Part shown: positions 7,568 to 16,497 of the stretch, in pieces | How the letters are laid out: each line of letters starts with the position of its first letter | Position numbering within the stretch: position 1 is the first letter of the stretch | Source of the DNA: CAYQIM01 sp964417555 | GTDB lineage: Bacteria; Pseudomonadota; Gammaproteobacteria; Diplorickettsiales; Diplorickettsiaceae | Length of the DNA: 45,591 nucleotides | Direction: 5' to 3' | Assembly (NCBI GenBank): GCA_964417555.1 | Contig: CAYQIM010000019.1 | Coordinates: 1 to 45,591, forward strand | Program-made: the position numbers and the translations under genes | The notes under the pieces: model-generated | What the model was told of the DNA's origin: nothing | What the model saw: only the letters and a program-made list of their open reading frames with translations | The model's database searches: none

Positions 7568-8818
7568 ATGCCAAATGATCTCAATAAACGGAATCTTTTT
7601 GCAACCTTACTGTTAGGATTTTCATCCGGTTTACCCCTTGCCTTAACAGCCAGCACGTTACAAGCTTGGTTTACGGTAACTGGTGCTAGCATTCTTGCTA
7701 TTGGGAGCCTAGGTTTAATCGGTCAACCTTATATTTATAAGTTCATGTGGGCACCTTTGCTCGATCGCTGGATACCTCCTCTACTCGGCCGGCGCCGAGG
7801 TTGGCTGATTATTACCCAATTTGCTTTGCTACTTGCTATCGCTGGCATGACATTAGCCGATCCAAAAACCAGCCCGTCCTTATTAATTACTTTTGCTTTC
7901 CTGGTCGCCTTTCTCTCTGCTTCGCAAGACATTGCGGTTGATGCTTACCGAACCGATATACTCCAACCTCACGAACGTGGCTTAGGAGCTACACTGACAA
8001 GTTGGGGATATAGGATAGCGATGCTGGTTTCTAGTGCATTCGCACTGATATTAGCCGAATATATGGGATGGCACGCTATGTATTTGTTCATGGCTGGACT
8101 CATGAGCATAGGTCTTTTTGCCAGTTGGTTTGGTGAAGAACCTAACAATAATCAGCAAAATACGCCACCTTCTAGCCTATATGCTGCAATCGTTGAACCT
8201 TTTAAAGAGTTTCTAAGTAGAAAGTCGGCTGGGTTATTTTTACTCTTCATTATCCTTTATAAACTCGGCGATGCGCTCAGTGTTTCATTAACCACGCCTT
8301 TTTTAATTCGCGGCCTCGGTTTTTCCTTAACAACTGTTGCCTTTGTTAATAAAGGAATTGGCTTCATTGCAACTATGTTAGGCCTTTTAGCCGGTGGCTT
8401 GTTGATGACACGCATCAGCTTATTTCGCGCTTTGTTTTATTTTGGAATTTTACAGGCTGGCGCTATTTTAGCGTTATTACAACTGGCTTTAGTAGGCCAC
8501 CATTATGGATTATTGGTGTTTGCCATATTTATCGATAACTTCTGTAATGCCATGGCAGGCATCGCTTTCCTCGCTTTCATGATGAGCTTGTGCAACCATC
8601 GCTATACGGCTACTCAATTCGCGTTGTTTTCCGCATTGGCCAGTGTAGGACGTGTCTTTATTGGCCCAGTGGCTGGCCTTATCGTAACCTATTTTAGTTG
8701 GCCGACTTTTTTTGTTTTATCCTTAGCCGCTTGCATACCAGGCTTAAGCTTATTGTGGTACCTGCGGGAAAAAGTTAGCAACAACCATGCCTCTTCTACC
8801 ACAAAAGAAATTTCTTAG
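7568..8818 (+). CDS. ampG: AmpG-family muropeptide permease (MFS transporter)
   Basis: Inner-membrane importer of anhydro-muropeptides for cell-wall recycling. The N-terminus has the family pattern GFSSGLPLALTASTLQAWF, followed by GLIGQPYIYKFMWAPLLDRW, which matches AmpG closely, and the loop SASQDIAVDAYRTDIL. About twelve hydrophobic helices are visible across 416 residues; E. coli AmpG has 491 and two extra helices. It sits alone after a family E hairpin. A family B repeat begins at the last base of its TAG stop. Together with the lytic transglycosylase MltD (which is broken in this window) it would serve peptidoglycan turnover. The transporter family is certain; the substrate is inferred from the family. 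Confidence 0.92.
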   Translation: MPNDLNKRNLFATLLLGFSSGLPLALTASTLQAWFTVTGASILAIGSLGLIGQPYIYKFMWAPLLDRWIPPLLGRRRGWLIITQFALLLAIAGMTLADPKTSPSLLITFAFLVAFLSASQDIAVDAYRTDILQPHERGLGATLTSWGYRIAMLVSSAFALILAEYMGWHAMYLFMAGLMSIGLFASWFGEEPNNNQQNTPPSSLYAAIVEPFKEFLSRKSAGLFLLFIILYKLGDALSVSLTTPFLIRGLGFSLTTVAFVNKGIGFIATMLGLLAGGLLMTRISLFRALFYFGILQAGAILALLQLALVGHHYGLLVFAIFIDNFCNAMAGIAFLAFMMSLCNHRYTATQFALFSALASVGRVFIGPVAGLIVTYFSWPTFFVLSLAACIPGLSLLWYLREKVSNNHASSTTKEIS

Positions 8819-8862
8819 AAAGTGTCTTCAAATGCACGATGACGGTCAAAAAACGTTGTTTT
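8818..8862. repeat. Palindromic repeat family B, copy 1 (half element) after ampG
   Basis: GAAAGTGTCTTCAAATGCAC and then GGTCAAAAAAC are almost identical to the left part of the element at 25977-26040. It starts at the ampG stop codon and ends at the ridA stop codon. The right inverted arm seen in the other copy is missing. Confidence 0.7.
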
Positions 8863-9250
8863 AGGATCCTACCATCATGATACCTTCTATTTCTATTCTA
8901 GCACCCTTAGGTAAAGCAGAAACCTCAACCGTACTTCTTGCTGGGTAAGGCAAAGTAAAATAGCGTTGCATCACGTTGTTAACAACAGAAAAATCGGCTA
9001 AATCGGTTAGAAAGATGGTTAATTTGACTAGATTATCTAACTGCCCTCCTGCAGCTTCAGCAACAGCGGCTAAATTCTCAAAGACCTGTTTAGTCTGGGT
9101 TTCAATATCCCCTTTAATCAAAGCTTCTTGTTGAGGCGCTAAAGGAATTTGACCTGACAAATAAACCGTAGTGCCCATTTTGATAACTTGAGAATAGCTC
9201 CCTAGGGGGGCCGGTGCATCTTTCGTCTGGATAGCTCGTTTGTTATTCAT
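8861..9250 (-). CDS. ridA: RidA/YjgF-family reactive imine deaminase
   Basis: Hydrolyses reactive enamine/imine intermediates released by pyridoxal-phosphate enzymes, protecting the cell from damage. The 129-residue chorismate-mutase-like fold shows GSYSQVIKMGTTVYLSGQIP, the central QVFENLAAVAEAAGGQLDNL, TIFLTDLADFSVVN, and the substrate-contact arginine in YPARSTVEVSALPKGARIEI. The length is normal for the family. It runs convergent to ampG, and the two stop codons are separated only by a truncated family B repeat. The ATG at 9250 begins MNNKRAIQT. The assignment to the RidA family is secure. Confidence 0.96.
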   Translation of the reverse strand: MNNKRAIQTKDAPAPLGSYSQVIKMGTTVYLSGQIPLAPQQEALIKGDIETQTKQVFENLAAVAEAAGGQLDNLVKLTIFLTDLADFSVVNNVMQRYFTLPYPARSTVEVSALPKGARIEIEGIMMVGS

Positions 9251-9301
9251 GCTGATATCCTAAAAATCGGTTATAAAACTTGGTTATTTTAGCATAAATG
9301 A

Positions 9302-9330
9302 CTTGAATTCCCTTGAGCTACTCCCCATAT
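9302..9330 (+). promoter_or_regulatory. Sigma-32 (heat-shock) type promoter of groES-groEL
   Basis: CTTGAA at 9302-9307 and CCCCATAT at 9323-9330, 15 bp apart, match the RpoH consensus (CTTGAA, 13-15 bp, CCCCATNT). The site lies about 120 bp upstream of groES in the same orientation, which is what is expected for a groE operon. Confidence 0.88.
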
Positions 9331-9450
9331 AGAGGATGTTGGTAAGCAGTTTCTTGTACTCTTTACCAAACAGCATTATGATTAGCCTCTTCCGTTTTAG
9401 GGCTAATTATATCCTCATTGTGATAGTAGTAATTCTTAAGGAGAATCTGC

Positions 9451-9774
9451 ATGAGTGTTGACACATTAGAAAAACCATTACTTGAAATGATAATACCACT
9501 ACAAGACCGTATTGTCGTCGAACGTGCTGTTGAAGAAGAAAAGTCAAAAGGCGGTATTGTTATTCCTGATTCAGCTAAAGAAAAACCAGTTAGAGGGATT
9601 ATTGTAGCGATAGGTCCTGGAAAACAACTTGAATCAGGTCAAATTCAGTCAATGTCGGTTAAATTGGGTGACGAAATCCTGTTTGGCAAATATGCAGGTA
9701 CGGAAGTCAAACTCGATCATAAAGAATATATCATTATGCGTGAAGACGACGTCATGGCAATAATAAAGAAATAA
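9451..9774 (+). CDS. groES: Co-chaperonin GroES
   Basis: Heptameric lid of the GroEL folding chamber. The core fold is clear: PLQDRIVVERAVEEEKSKGG with the mobile loop GGIVIPDSAKEKPVRG, then GDEILFGKYAGTEVK and the C-terminal EYIIMREDDVMAII. At 107 residues it is about ten longer than most GroES proteins because of an N-terminal extension (MSVDTLEKPLLEMIIPL). The chosen ATG has a perfect AAGGAG seven bases upstream; no internal start near the usual position is as good, so the extension looks real. It is the first gene of the groESL operon, 36 bp before groEL, behind a heat-shock promoter. Confidence 0.97.
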   Translation: MSVDTLEKPLLEMIIPLQDRIVVERAVEEEKSKGGIVIPDSAKEKPVRGIIVAIGPGKQLESGQIQSMSVKLGDEILFGKYAGTEVKLDHKEYIIMREDDVMAIIKK

Positions 9775-9810
9775 TCTGTTTAACCCTTAATTTTCAGAGG
9801 AATTAATAAA

Positions 9811-11454
9811 ATGGCAAAAGTTTTAAAATTTGGTGTAGAAGCTCGCGCTGCTATCTTAAACGGTGTAGAAATATTAGCTGGGGCAGTTGCAGTCACCTTA
9901 GGTCCTAAAGGCCGAAATGTTATTTTAGACAAAAGTTTTGGCGCTCCTACGATTACCAAAGATGGTGTTTCAGTGGCAAAAGAAGTTGAACTGAAAGATA
10001 AATTTGAAAATATGGGCGCACAAATGGTGAAAGAAGTCGCTTCCCATACCTCCGACGAAGCCGGTGACGGTACGACAACAGCAACCGTATTGGCGCGATC
10101 TATTTTAAGCGAAGGTATGAAAGCGGTTGCGGCGGGCATGAATCCTATGGATCTGAAACGCGGAATTGATAGCGCAGTTTCTACAGTAGTAGGAGCCCTC
10201 AAAAATATCTCTACCGAATGTCACGATATTAAATCCATTACCCAAGTCGGTGCTGTTTCAGCGAATAATGATCAAGCGATTGGTTCTATCATTGCTAAAG
10301 CGATGGAAAAAGTCGGCAAAGAAGGCGTTATCACCGTAGAAGATGGATCCGGTTTAGAAAATGAACTTGATACTGTCGAAGGTATGCAATTTGATCGCGG
10401 TTACTTATCACCTTACTTTATCAACAACCAACAAAGCATGAGCTGTGAATTAGATAATCCTTTCATCTTATTAGTTGATAAGAAAATTTCTAATATCCGT
10501 GAAATGTTAACGATTCTTGAAGGTGTTGCTAAAGCAGGCCGTTCCTTGTTAATTATTGCGGAAGATGTTGAAGGTGAAGCCTTAGCAACGTTAGTGGTTA
10601 ATACGATTCGCGGAATTGTTAAAGTTTGTGCCGTTAAAGCACCTGGCTTTGGTGACCGTCGTAAAGAAATGCTACAAGACATTGCCATCTTAACAAAAGC
10701 CAATGTCATTGCTGAAGAAGTTGGCCTAAATCTTGAAAAGGCTTCTCTAGAAGACTTAGGTTCCGCTAAACGTGTAACCATCACCAAGGACACCGCCACC
10801 ATTATTGATGGTCAGGGAGAAAAAGATAAGATTGAAGGCCGTATAGCCGAAATCAAAACACAGATCGAAAAAACAAGCTCTGACTATGATCGTGAAAAAT
10901 TACAAGAACGCTTAGCTAAATTATCTGGCGGTGTTGCTGTGATTAAAGTCGGTGCAGCTACTGAAACTGAAATGAAAGAAAAGAAAGCACGTGTAGAAGA
11001 TGCACTTCATGCCACTCGTGCAGCTGTTGAAGAAGGCGTCGTTCCTGGTGGTGGTGTTGCATTAATACGTACACTGACAGCTTTAGACAACTTGAAAGGT
11101 GCCAACGATGATCAAGACGTGGGTATCCGCATTATCCGTGGCGCACTCCAAGCACCGTTACGTCAGATTGTAAGCAATGCCGGCGATGAACCTGCCGTCA
11201 TCGTTGACAAAATTATTTCGGGTAAAGGTAACTTTGGTTACAATGCCGCCTCGGGTGAATACGGTGACATGATAGAAATGGGTATTTTAGATCCTACTAA
11301 AGTAACCCGTACCGCACTACAAAATGCGGCCTCTATCGCTAGCTTAATGATAACAACCGAGTGTATGGTTGCCGAACTTCCTAAGAAGGATGAAGGTAGC
11401 GGCATGCCAGCAGGTGGTATGGATGGCATGGGCGGTATGGGTGGAATGATGTAA
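9811..11454 (+). CDS. groEL: Chaperonin GroEL
   Basis: Double-ring ATP-dependent chaperonin that folds cytosolic proteins together with GroES. The protein has the normal 547 residues. Seen are the nucleotide-binding stretch VTLGPKGRNVILDKSFGAP, DGTTTATVLARSIL, the apical-domain region IREMLTILEGVAKAGRSLLI, EEGVVPGGGVALIR, and the flexible Gly-Met tail (GGMDGMGGMGGMM). An AGAGGAA ribosome site precedes the ATG. It is cotranscribed with groES and followed at once by a strong terminator. In insect-associated bacteria GroEL is commonly very highly expressed; that is background knowledge, not seen here. Confidence 0.99.
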   Translation: MAKVLKFGVEARAAILNGVEILAGAVAVTLGPKGRNVILDKSFGAPTITKDGVSVAKEVELKDKFENMGAQMVKEVASHTSDEAGDGTTTATVLARSILSEGMKAVAAGMNPMDLKRGIDSAVSTVVGALKNISTECHDIKSITQVGAVSANNDQAIGSIIAKAMEKVGKEGVITVEDGSGLENELDTVEGMQFDRGYLSPYFINNQQSMSCELDNPFILLVDKKISNIREMLTILEGVAKAGRSLLIIAEDVEGEALATLVVNTIRGIVKVCAVKAPGFGDRRKEMLQDIAILTKANVIAEEVGLNLEKASLEDLGSAKRVTITKDTATIIDGQGEKDKIEGRIAEIKTQIEKTSSDYDREKLQERLAKLSGGVAVIKVGAATETEMKEKKARVEDALHATRAAVEEGVVPGGGVALIRTLTALDNLKGANDDQDVGIRIIRGALQAPLRQIVSNAGDEPAVIVDKIISGKGNFGYNAASGEYGDMIEMGILDPTKVTRTALQNAASIASLMITTECMVAELPKKDEGSGMPAGGMDGMGGMGGMM

Positions 11455-11477
11455 GCATTCCTTACGCCTACTCAGTT

Positions 11478-11505
11478 AAAACCCCGCTTTATGCGGGGTT
11501 TTTTT
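11478..11505 (+). terminator. Rho-independent terminator of groESL
   Basis: The stem ACCCCGC / GCGGGGT (11481-11487 and 11493-11499) with a five-base loop is extended by A:T pairs and followed by seven T residues. It lies 25 bp after the groEL stop. Confidence 0.95.
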
Positions 11506-11680
11506 ATTGCGCAGAAACTAAGCTTATCATAACTGGCTCTAGTTAAGACCTACTTTATAAAGGGTAATTTCTATAGCGCCTTTTTTTCAATTGGATAGTA
11601 TCCTACAATTTAATAAACTATTGATTTTGCTAAAAAAACATTTCGCGCTACTCCGAGTAGCAGGTAGGGAGAACTAGCTT

Positions 11681-12592
11681 ATGTTTAAACGTGTATTACT
11701 CTTTTTAGGGACTAACATTTTAGTCATTGCCACTATCTCCATCGTTACACATCTGCTTGGTTTACATACCTACCTCACAACACACGGTATTAATTACCAA
11801 TCACTCGCTATTTTTTGCGCATTTTGGGGAACAGAGGGCGCATTCATTTCCCTTTTAATGTCTAAATTTATTGCTAAAAAAAGTATGGGCGTCCAAATCA
11901 TCGATACCACTCATGGGACACAAACTGAAGAAGAGCGAAACATCCTCGATATCGTGCACGGTTTAGCACGTAAAGCCGGTTTAAAAACGATGCCCGAAGT
12001 AGGTATTTACCAATCCCCCGAACTGAATGCCTTTGCCACTGGACCCACAAAAAATAGTTCATTAGTTGCTGTTTCTAGCGGTTTATTACAAAAAATGAAT
12101 CGCGATGAAATCGAAGGGGTTTTAGGGCATGAGATTTCACATGTTACCAATGGTGACATGGTCACCATGACACTGCTGCAAGGCGTTATTAATGCCTTTG
12201 CACTATTTTTATCCCGTATAATCGCTTATGTTCTTTCAATGGGAACAGCAGCTCGCGATGACAATCAGGAATCCATCGCTGGACCAGGACCTATGTTCTA
12301 TATGTTAACCATGGTGTTTGATGTCTTATTTACCTTGTTAGGAAGCATATTGGTCGCTACCTTTTCACGCTATAGAGAATATCGTGCAGATAAAGGCGGT
12401 GCTAATTTAGCGGGGCGCAACAACATGATTTCTGCATTACAAGCCTTACAGCGCACCATGGAGCCCGAAGATGCTCGCGCACCTTCTTTAGCCAACTTAA
12501 AAATCTCTCACAAAGACACAGGATTTCGCGCTTTATTTTCTACCCATCCACCACTGACGTTACGTATTGCTCGATTGCAAGAAGGAAAATAA
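11681..12592 (+). CDS. htpX: Membrane zinc metalloprotease HtpX
   Basis: Inner-membrane M48 protease that works alongside FtsH in degrading misfolded membrane proteins. Two N-terminal hydrophobic helices (about 4-30 and 40-63) precede the zinc site GHEISHVTNGDM, with His150, Glu151 and His154. The third metal ligand is the Glu in YREYRADKGGANLAG. Two more hydrophobic helices lie between about 160 and 225. The length, 303 residues, is close to the E. coli enzyme (293). The start ATG follows a GGTAGGGAGA sequence that can serve as ribosome site. It lies downstream of groEL but beyond its terminator, so it has its own promoter. The assignment is secure. Confidence 0.97.
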   Translation: MFKRVLLFLGTNILVIATISIVTHLLGLHTYLTTHGINYQSLAIFCAFWGTEGAFISLLMSKFIAKKSMGVQIIDTTHGTQTEEERNILDIVHGLARKAGLKTMPEVGIYQSPELNAFATGPTKNSSLVAVSSGLLQKMNRDEIEGVLGHEISHVTNGDMVTMTLLQGVINAFALFLSRIIAYVLSMGTAARDDNQESIAGPGPMFYMLTMVFDVLFTLLGSILVATFSRYREYRADKGGANLAGRNNMISALQALQRTMEPEDARAPSLANLKISHKDTGFRALFSTHPPLTLRIARLQEGK

Positions 12593-12678
12593 TCTGAATA
12601 CATTATACTGAAAATTAATTAGCCGACGTGTAAATCATCTTATAATAAGTTTTTAATGATAAAAAAGGAGATTATAGG

Positions 12679-13097
12679 ATGAAATCTAAGGAAAAAAACA
12701 AACTGGAAAATTAGCAAATCCAAAAAAAACTTCTCATTTTAGCGACGAAGAAATACCAGCCATTCAACAAGGCCCCCTTACTGACTGGATTATAAAACCT
12801 GGAATAGAGGCTAGCGTAAAAATGACGAAACCTCTTTTAGAAGCCAGCGCAAAAATTTTTGCTCCCTTTCTCGCTGAAGCGATGAAACAAGTGTTACCGG
12901 CTTTAATAAAAACAAATACAGACACTATAAAAGAAGTATTACCTATACTAATAAAAGAAACCATAAAAACTATACAAGATATCTTACCGATTTTAATTAA
13001 CTCGACTTTTAAAGATATCCTACCCGCACTATTAAAAGCGACGCTAGATGCTACATTACCCTCTTTTTTTAAACCCAGTAGTATTTTAAAAAAGTGA
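12679..13097 (+). pseudogene. Small amphipathic-repeat protein split by a one-base shift at an A7C tract
   Basis: A strong ribosome site (AAAGGAG, eight bases before ATG 12679) opens a frame that stops after eleven codons at TAG 12712. The -1 frame is open from there to 13097 and continues the protein as TGKLANPKKTSHFSDEEIPA and so on. The switch falls at GAA AAA AAC, which contains the heptamer A AAA AAC in exactly the phase needed for -1 slippage; adding one A would also restore the frame. The joined product would be about 139 residues, ending in four degenerate amphipathic repeats of roughly 12-17 residues (VLPALIKTNTDTIKE, VLPILIKETIKTIQD, ILPILINSTFKD, ILPALLKATLDATLP). I do not recognise the family. 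It may be a recent pseudogene, a recoded gene or an assembly error. The shorter ATG at 12822 has no ribosome site. Confidence 0.6.
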
Positions 13098-13132
13098 TGA
13101 AAATCCAAGTAAAGCTTAAGTACAAAGCTAAT

Positions 13133-15127
13133 TTAACTAAAGTGATGCGAACATTCTATCGCATCACCTTTAATTTCCGCTTTCTCTCTCGCATATTGCA
13201 TCAATCCACCTCGAAAAGGCGCAAAACCGGCACCAAAAACTATCCCTGCATCCAGTAAATCGCTATCCTCTACTACTTTTTCCTGCAAACACTTTTGTGC
13301 TTCTTCTATCATTGGTTGAATAAGACGATCAATTAAATCATTGGGTACTTTGTAATCATCTGGAATCTTTTCTTTAATAGGCTTACCTTTTTTGTAACGA
13401 TAAAAACCTTGACCCGTTTTTCGACCTAAGCTTTTATTAGCCACCATCTTCTCTAAACCCTCAGGAAGCGGCGATTGTAAAGCTTGATGCAAAATTTTAG
13501 CCACTGCTAAACAAATATCTAAACCTACTGTATCTGCTAATTCTAAAGGGCCCATTGGCATACCAAAATCGAGCGCCGCTTTATCAATTACAGGCGCAGG
13601 AATCCCCGTTTCGCGCAATAACACGGCATGCAATAAATAAGGCATTAATAGCCGATTGACTAAAAATCCGGGTGAGCTTTTTACGGGTAATGGCAAGCGA
13701 TTAATTTGATGAACAAAAGCTAAAGCCTTTTCTACTACATCAGAGGAACTGATTGGCGATTGTACAACTTCAACCAACGGCATTTTCGCAACGGGATTAA
13801 AAAAGTGCAAACCCACTAAGCGTTCAGGATGTTTTAAACCTTGCTGGATTTCTTCTAATACAATACTCGACGTATTTGTTGCGAGTATGGCATCAGATTT
13901 CATTTGTGTTTCGAGCTGACGAAACAAATCCTGTTTAGCAGTTAAATCTTCAAATATCGCTTCAATAATCAAGTCAGCACGACGAATACCATAACCTGCG
14001 ATATTGGGGAGCAATCTATCCATCGCCATTTGAATCGCACGCGGTTTTTTTAAACGCTTTTTAAATAAGGCATAGGCCCGTGACATCGCGGGCGCTAAAT
14101 ATTTAGGCTCTCGATCCTGCAGCGTGACATAAAGACCTTGCAACGCACCCCAAGCAGCAATATCACCACCCATCGTGCCCGCCCCTACCACATGAATATG
14201 TTTAAACGTGATTAAATTCTTCTTACCAAGTTTTGTTAAACGTTCGCGTAAAAAATAAATGTGAATTAAATGACGCGCTGTCGGCGTCATCGCCAATTGA
14301 CTTAAAGACTCTGCTTCATGCAGAAATGCCTTATCTGCTACACCCACTTGCCGCCAATGCTCCAACGCTTGATAAGGTGCAGGATAATGCGCAGAATTAA
14401 CTTTAGCACGCAAACGACGATGAAAGAGTGCAGCAATTCCATTTCTGATCCAAGGAAAATGACTTAAATTCTGCGTTAAACTTCTCCAGGATAACCCTGT
14501 ACTAGACAATGGTTTACGCAAATTTGCATAATATAAAGCAGCGCGCTCAGCATGCCGTTCAGGAACGACAACATCCACTAAACCAATTTTAGCGGCTGCC
14601 TGCGCCGATAGCATTTTTCCCGTTAAAATCAATTGCAATGCGTTAACAGCACCCAGTAAGCGTGGCAAACGAACTGTCCCGCCCCAACCAGGATGAATAC
14701 CTAGTTTAACTTCAGGCAACCCTAAACGCGTACTGGGATCATCAATAGCAATTCGATAACGACAAGCCAGCGCTAGCTCCAAACCACCGCCCAGACAGAA
14801 ACCTTTAATCAAAGCAACGGTAGGAATTTTTAATGCCGCCAGTTGATCAAAAACGTGCTGTCCCAAGCGAATAAAATCAAATATCTCTTTTTCACTACTT
14901 AAAAAACTGATGGTTTGAATATCAGCGCCGACAATAAAACTATTCGCTTTATCTGAAGTAATAATCAAACCATGAATCGATTTGTCTTTTTCAATCGTAG
15001 TCAACAGTGATTTTAATTCTGTTAATACATTTTTATCGATGCTATTGACAGGTTTTCTCGCAAAATAAAGCCAAGCAATATTTCCTTGCTGTTTCAGCTG
15101 CCAATGTTGTGTATTTGTTTCCATCAT
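13133..15127 (-). CDS. Multifunctional enoyl-CoA hydratase / 3-hydroxyacyl-CoA dehydrogenase (FadB/FadJ type)
   Basis: Carries out the middle two steps of fatty-acid beta-oxidation: hydration of enoyl-CoA and NAD-dependent oxidation of 3-hydroxyacyl-CoA. The hydratase domain fills about residues 1-200, with GGGLELALACRYRIA and LGLPEVKLGIHPGWGG supplying the two catalytic Glu. The dehydrogenase follows from about 310, with the NAD-binding VVGAGTMGGDIAAWGA, the catalytic His in GLHFFNPVAKMPLVEVV, and SSPGFLVNRLLMPYL. At 664 residues it is shorter than E. coli FadB (729) or FadJ (714). Its ATG overlaps the thiolase stop by four bases, so the two are coupled, as in fadIJ. The family is sure; FadB versus FadJ is not decided. 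Confidence 0.93.
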   Translation of the reverse strand: MMETNTQHWQLKQQGNIAWLYFARKPVNSIDKNVLTELKSLLTTIEKDKSIHGLIITSDKANSFIVGADIQTISFLSSEKEIFDFIRLGQHVFDQLAALKIPTVALIKGFCLGGGLELALACRYRIAIDDPSTRLGLPEVKLGIHPGWGGTVRLPRLLGAVNALQLILTGKMLSAQAAAKIGLVDVVVPERHAERAALYYANLRKPLSSTGLSWRSLTQNLSHFPWIRNGIAALFHRRLRAKVNSAHYPAPYQALEHWRQVGVADKAFLHEAESLSQLAMTPTARHLIHIYFLRERLTKLGKKNLITFKHIHVVGAGTMGGDIAAWGALQGLYVTLQDREPKYLAPAMSRAYALFKKRLKKPRAIQMAMDRLLPNIAGYGIRRADLIIEAIFEDLTAKQDLFRQLETQMKSDAILATNTSSIVLEEIQQGLKHPERLVGLHFFNPVAKMPLVEVVQSPISSSDVVEKALAFVHQINRLPLPVKSSPGFLVNRLLMPYLLHAVLLRETGIPAPVIDKAALDFGMPMGPLELADTVGLDICLAVAKILHQALQSPLPEGLEKMVANKSLGRKTGQGFYRYKKGKPIKEKIPDDYKVPNDLIDRLIQPMIEEAQKCLQEKVVEDSDLLDAGIVFGAGFAPFRGGLMQYAREKAEIKGDAIECSHHFS

Positions 15128-16452
15128 ATTGCTCCCCTTACACTATTAACGTTCTCTAGTAAAAGTGCACCCCCTTGCCCTCCGCCAATACACAGTGTTG
15201 CTATCCCTAAGCGCGCTTGTTTTCGTCGTAAGACATGCGCCAGATGTAAAACAATCCGTGCGCCACTGGCACCCACCGGGTGCCCCATGGCAATAGCACC
15301 ACCATCGATATTAACAATGGACGCATCCAGTTTTCCTAAGGCTGTTGGGTACCCTAACTGCGATTTACAATACGCCATATCTTGCCAAGCCGCTAAACAA
15401 GCCAATACTTGACCTGCAAAAGCTTCGTTAATTTCCCAAAAATCGATGGTATTAAAAGCCAGTGTTTGTTTTTTCAATAAGGCTGCCACGGCGTGCACAG
15501 GACCCAAACCCATTTCACTGGGTTCCACGGCTGCCCAAGCCACATCGACAATACGTGCAAGCACAGGGAGGTGATACTGTTGTACCGCTTTTTCGCTGGC
15601 TAAAATTAAAAAAGCAGCGCCATCTGTCACCTGGGAGCTATTACCTGCAGTGACCAAACCAAAGGGTTTATCAAAAAAAGGTTTTAAGGTTGCAAGTTTT
15701 TCTAAACTGGTATCCCTACGCAAACCATTGTCGTACGAATAATAGTGGTTGTCGCCATCATAGATCGCATTGATTTCATTGCTAAAAATACCTTCATCCT
15801 GGGCTGTTGCTAAACGTTTATGACTTTGCAAGGACCATTCATCCATCTGTTGGCGTGTAATGCCAAATCGATAGGCAATAATTTCAGCTGTTTGGCCCAT
15901 AGATAAACCGACAATAGGATCCGTTAATCCACGTAATAAAGCGATAACAGGGACGAGGTATTGCAATCGGAAATGACTTAAACTACGCAAACGTGCAGGC
16001 AGTGTTTTAGCAGAATTCCACCGTGCTAAGAAACGTGTCATCTCTTGATTAAATAAAAGTGGCGCCTGACTCATGGCTTCGGTACCCCCGGCTAATACCA
16101 AGTCATAACGTCCACAAGCGATATCCTGCGCAGCACTATCAAGTGCTTGTAACCCCGATGCACAATTTCGTTGAACCGTATAGGCCGGTACGGACTTACC
16201 ACAAGCTAAACGCAAAGCAATAACACGACTAATATTTGTTTCATCTGGACTTGCCATGACACAACCGGTCACCACTTCATCCAGCTGATCCGGTGTAAAG
16301 GCTTGACGTGCCAACAGGTAACGGCTCGCTTGCACAGCCAAATCGGATGCTGAAAAATTTCCTGGTCCCGACTGTGCTTTTAACCAAGGTGTACGCATGC
16401 CATCAACGATATAAACTGGCCGTGCAAAATTTGATCTAAGTCTTTCCGGCAT
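15124..16452 (-). CDS. 3-ketoacyl-CoA thiolase / acetyl-CoA acyltransferase (FadI/FadA type)
   Basis: Performs the final thiolytic step of beta-oxidation, releasing acetyl-CoA. All thiolase active-site blocks are present: the nucleophilic Cys in QRNCASGLQALDSA, NEAFAGQVLA, the catalytic His in IAMGHPVGASGARI and the second Cys in LCIGGGQGGALL. The length of 442 residues is nearer FadI (436) than FadA (387). It is first in a two-gene unit with the FadB/J-like protein, overlapping it by four bases. The order thiolase then hydratase-dehydrogenase matches fadIJ. A family A repeat and an AT-rich stretch lie upstream. The enzyme class is secure; chain-length preference cannot be read from the sequence. 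Confidence 0.94.
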   Translation of the reverse strand: MPERLRSNFARPVYIVDGMRTPWLKAQSGPGNFSASDLAVQASRYLLARQAFTPDQLDEVVTGCVMASPDETNISRVIALRLACGKSVPAYTVQRNCASGLQALDSAAQDIACGRYDLVLAGGTEAMSQAPLLFNQEMTRFLARWNSAKTLPARLRSLSHFRLQYLVPVIALLRGLTDPIVGLSMGQTAEIIAYRFGITRQQMDEWSLQSHKRLATAQDEGIFSNEINAIYDGDNHYYSYDNGLRRDTSLEKLATLKPFFDKPFGLVTAGNSSQVTDGAAFLILASEKAVQQYHLPVLARIVDVAWAAVEPSEMGLGPVHAVAALLKKQTLAFNTIDFWEINEAFAGQVLACLAAWQDMAYCKSQLGYPTALGKLDASIVNIDGGAIAMGHPVGASGARIVLHLAHVLRRKQARLGIATLCIGGGQGGALLLENVNSVRGAI

Positions 16453-16497
16453 AACCTATTTCCCCTATTATTCACACCAATGCTCATTGTACTTGAA

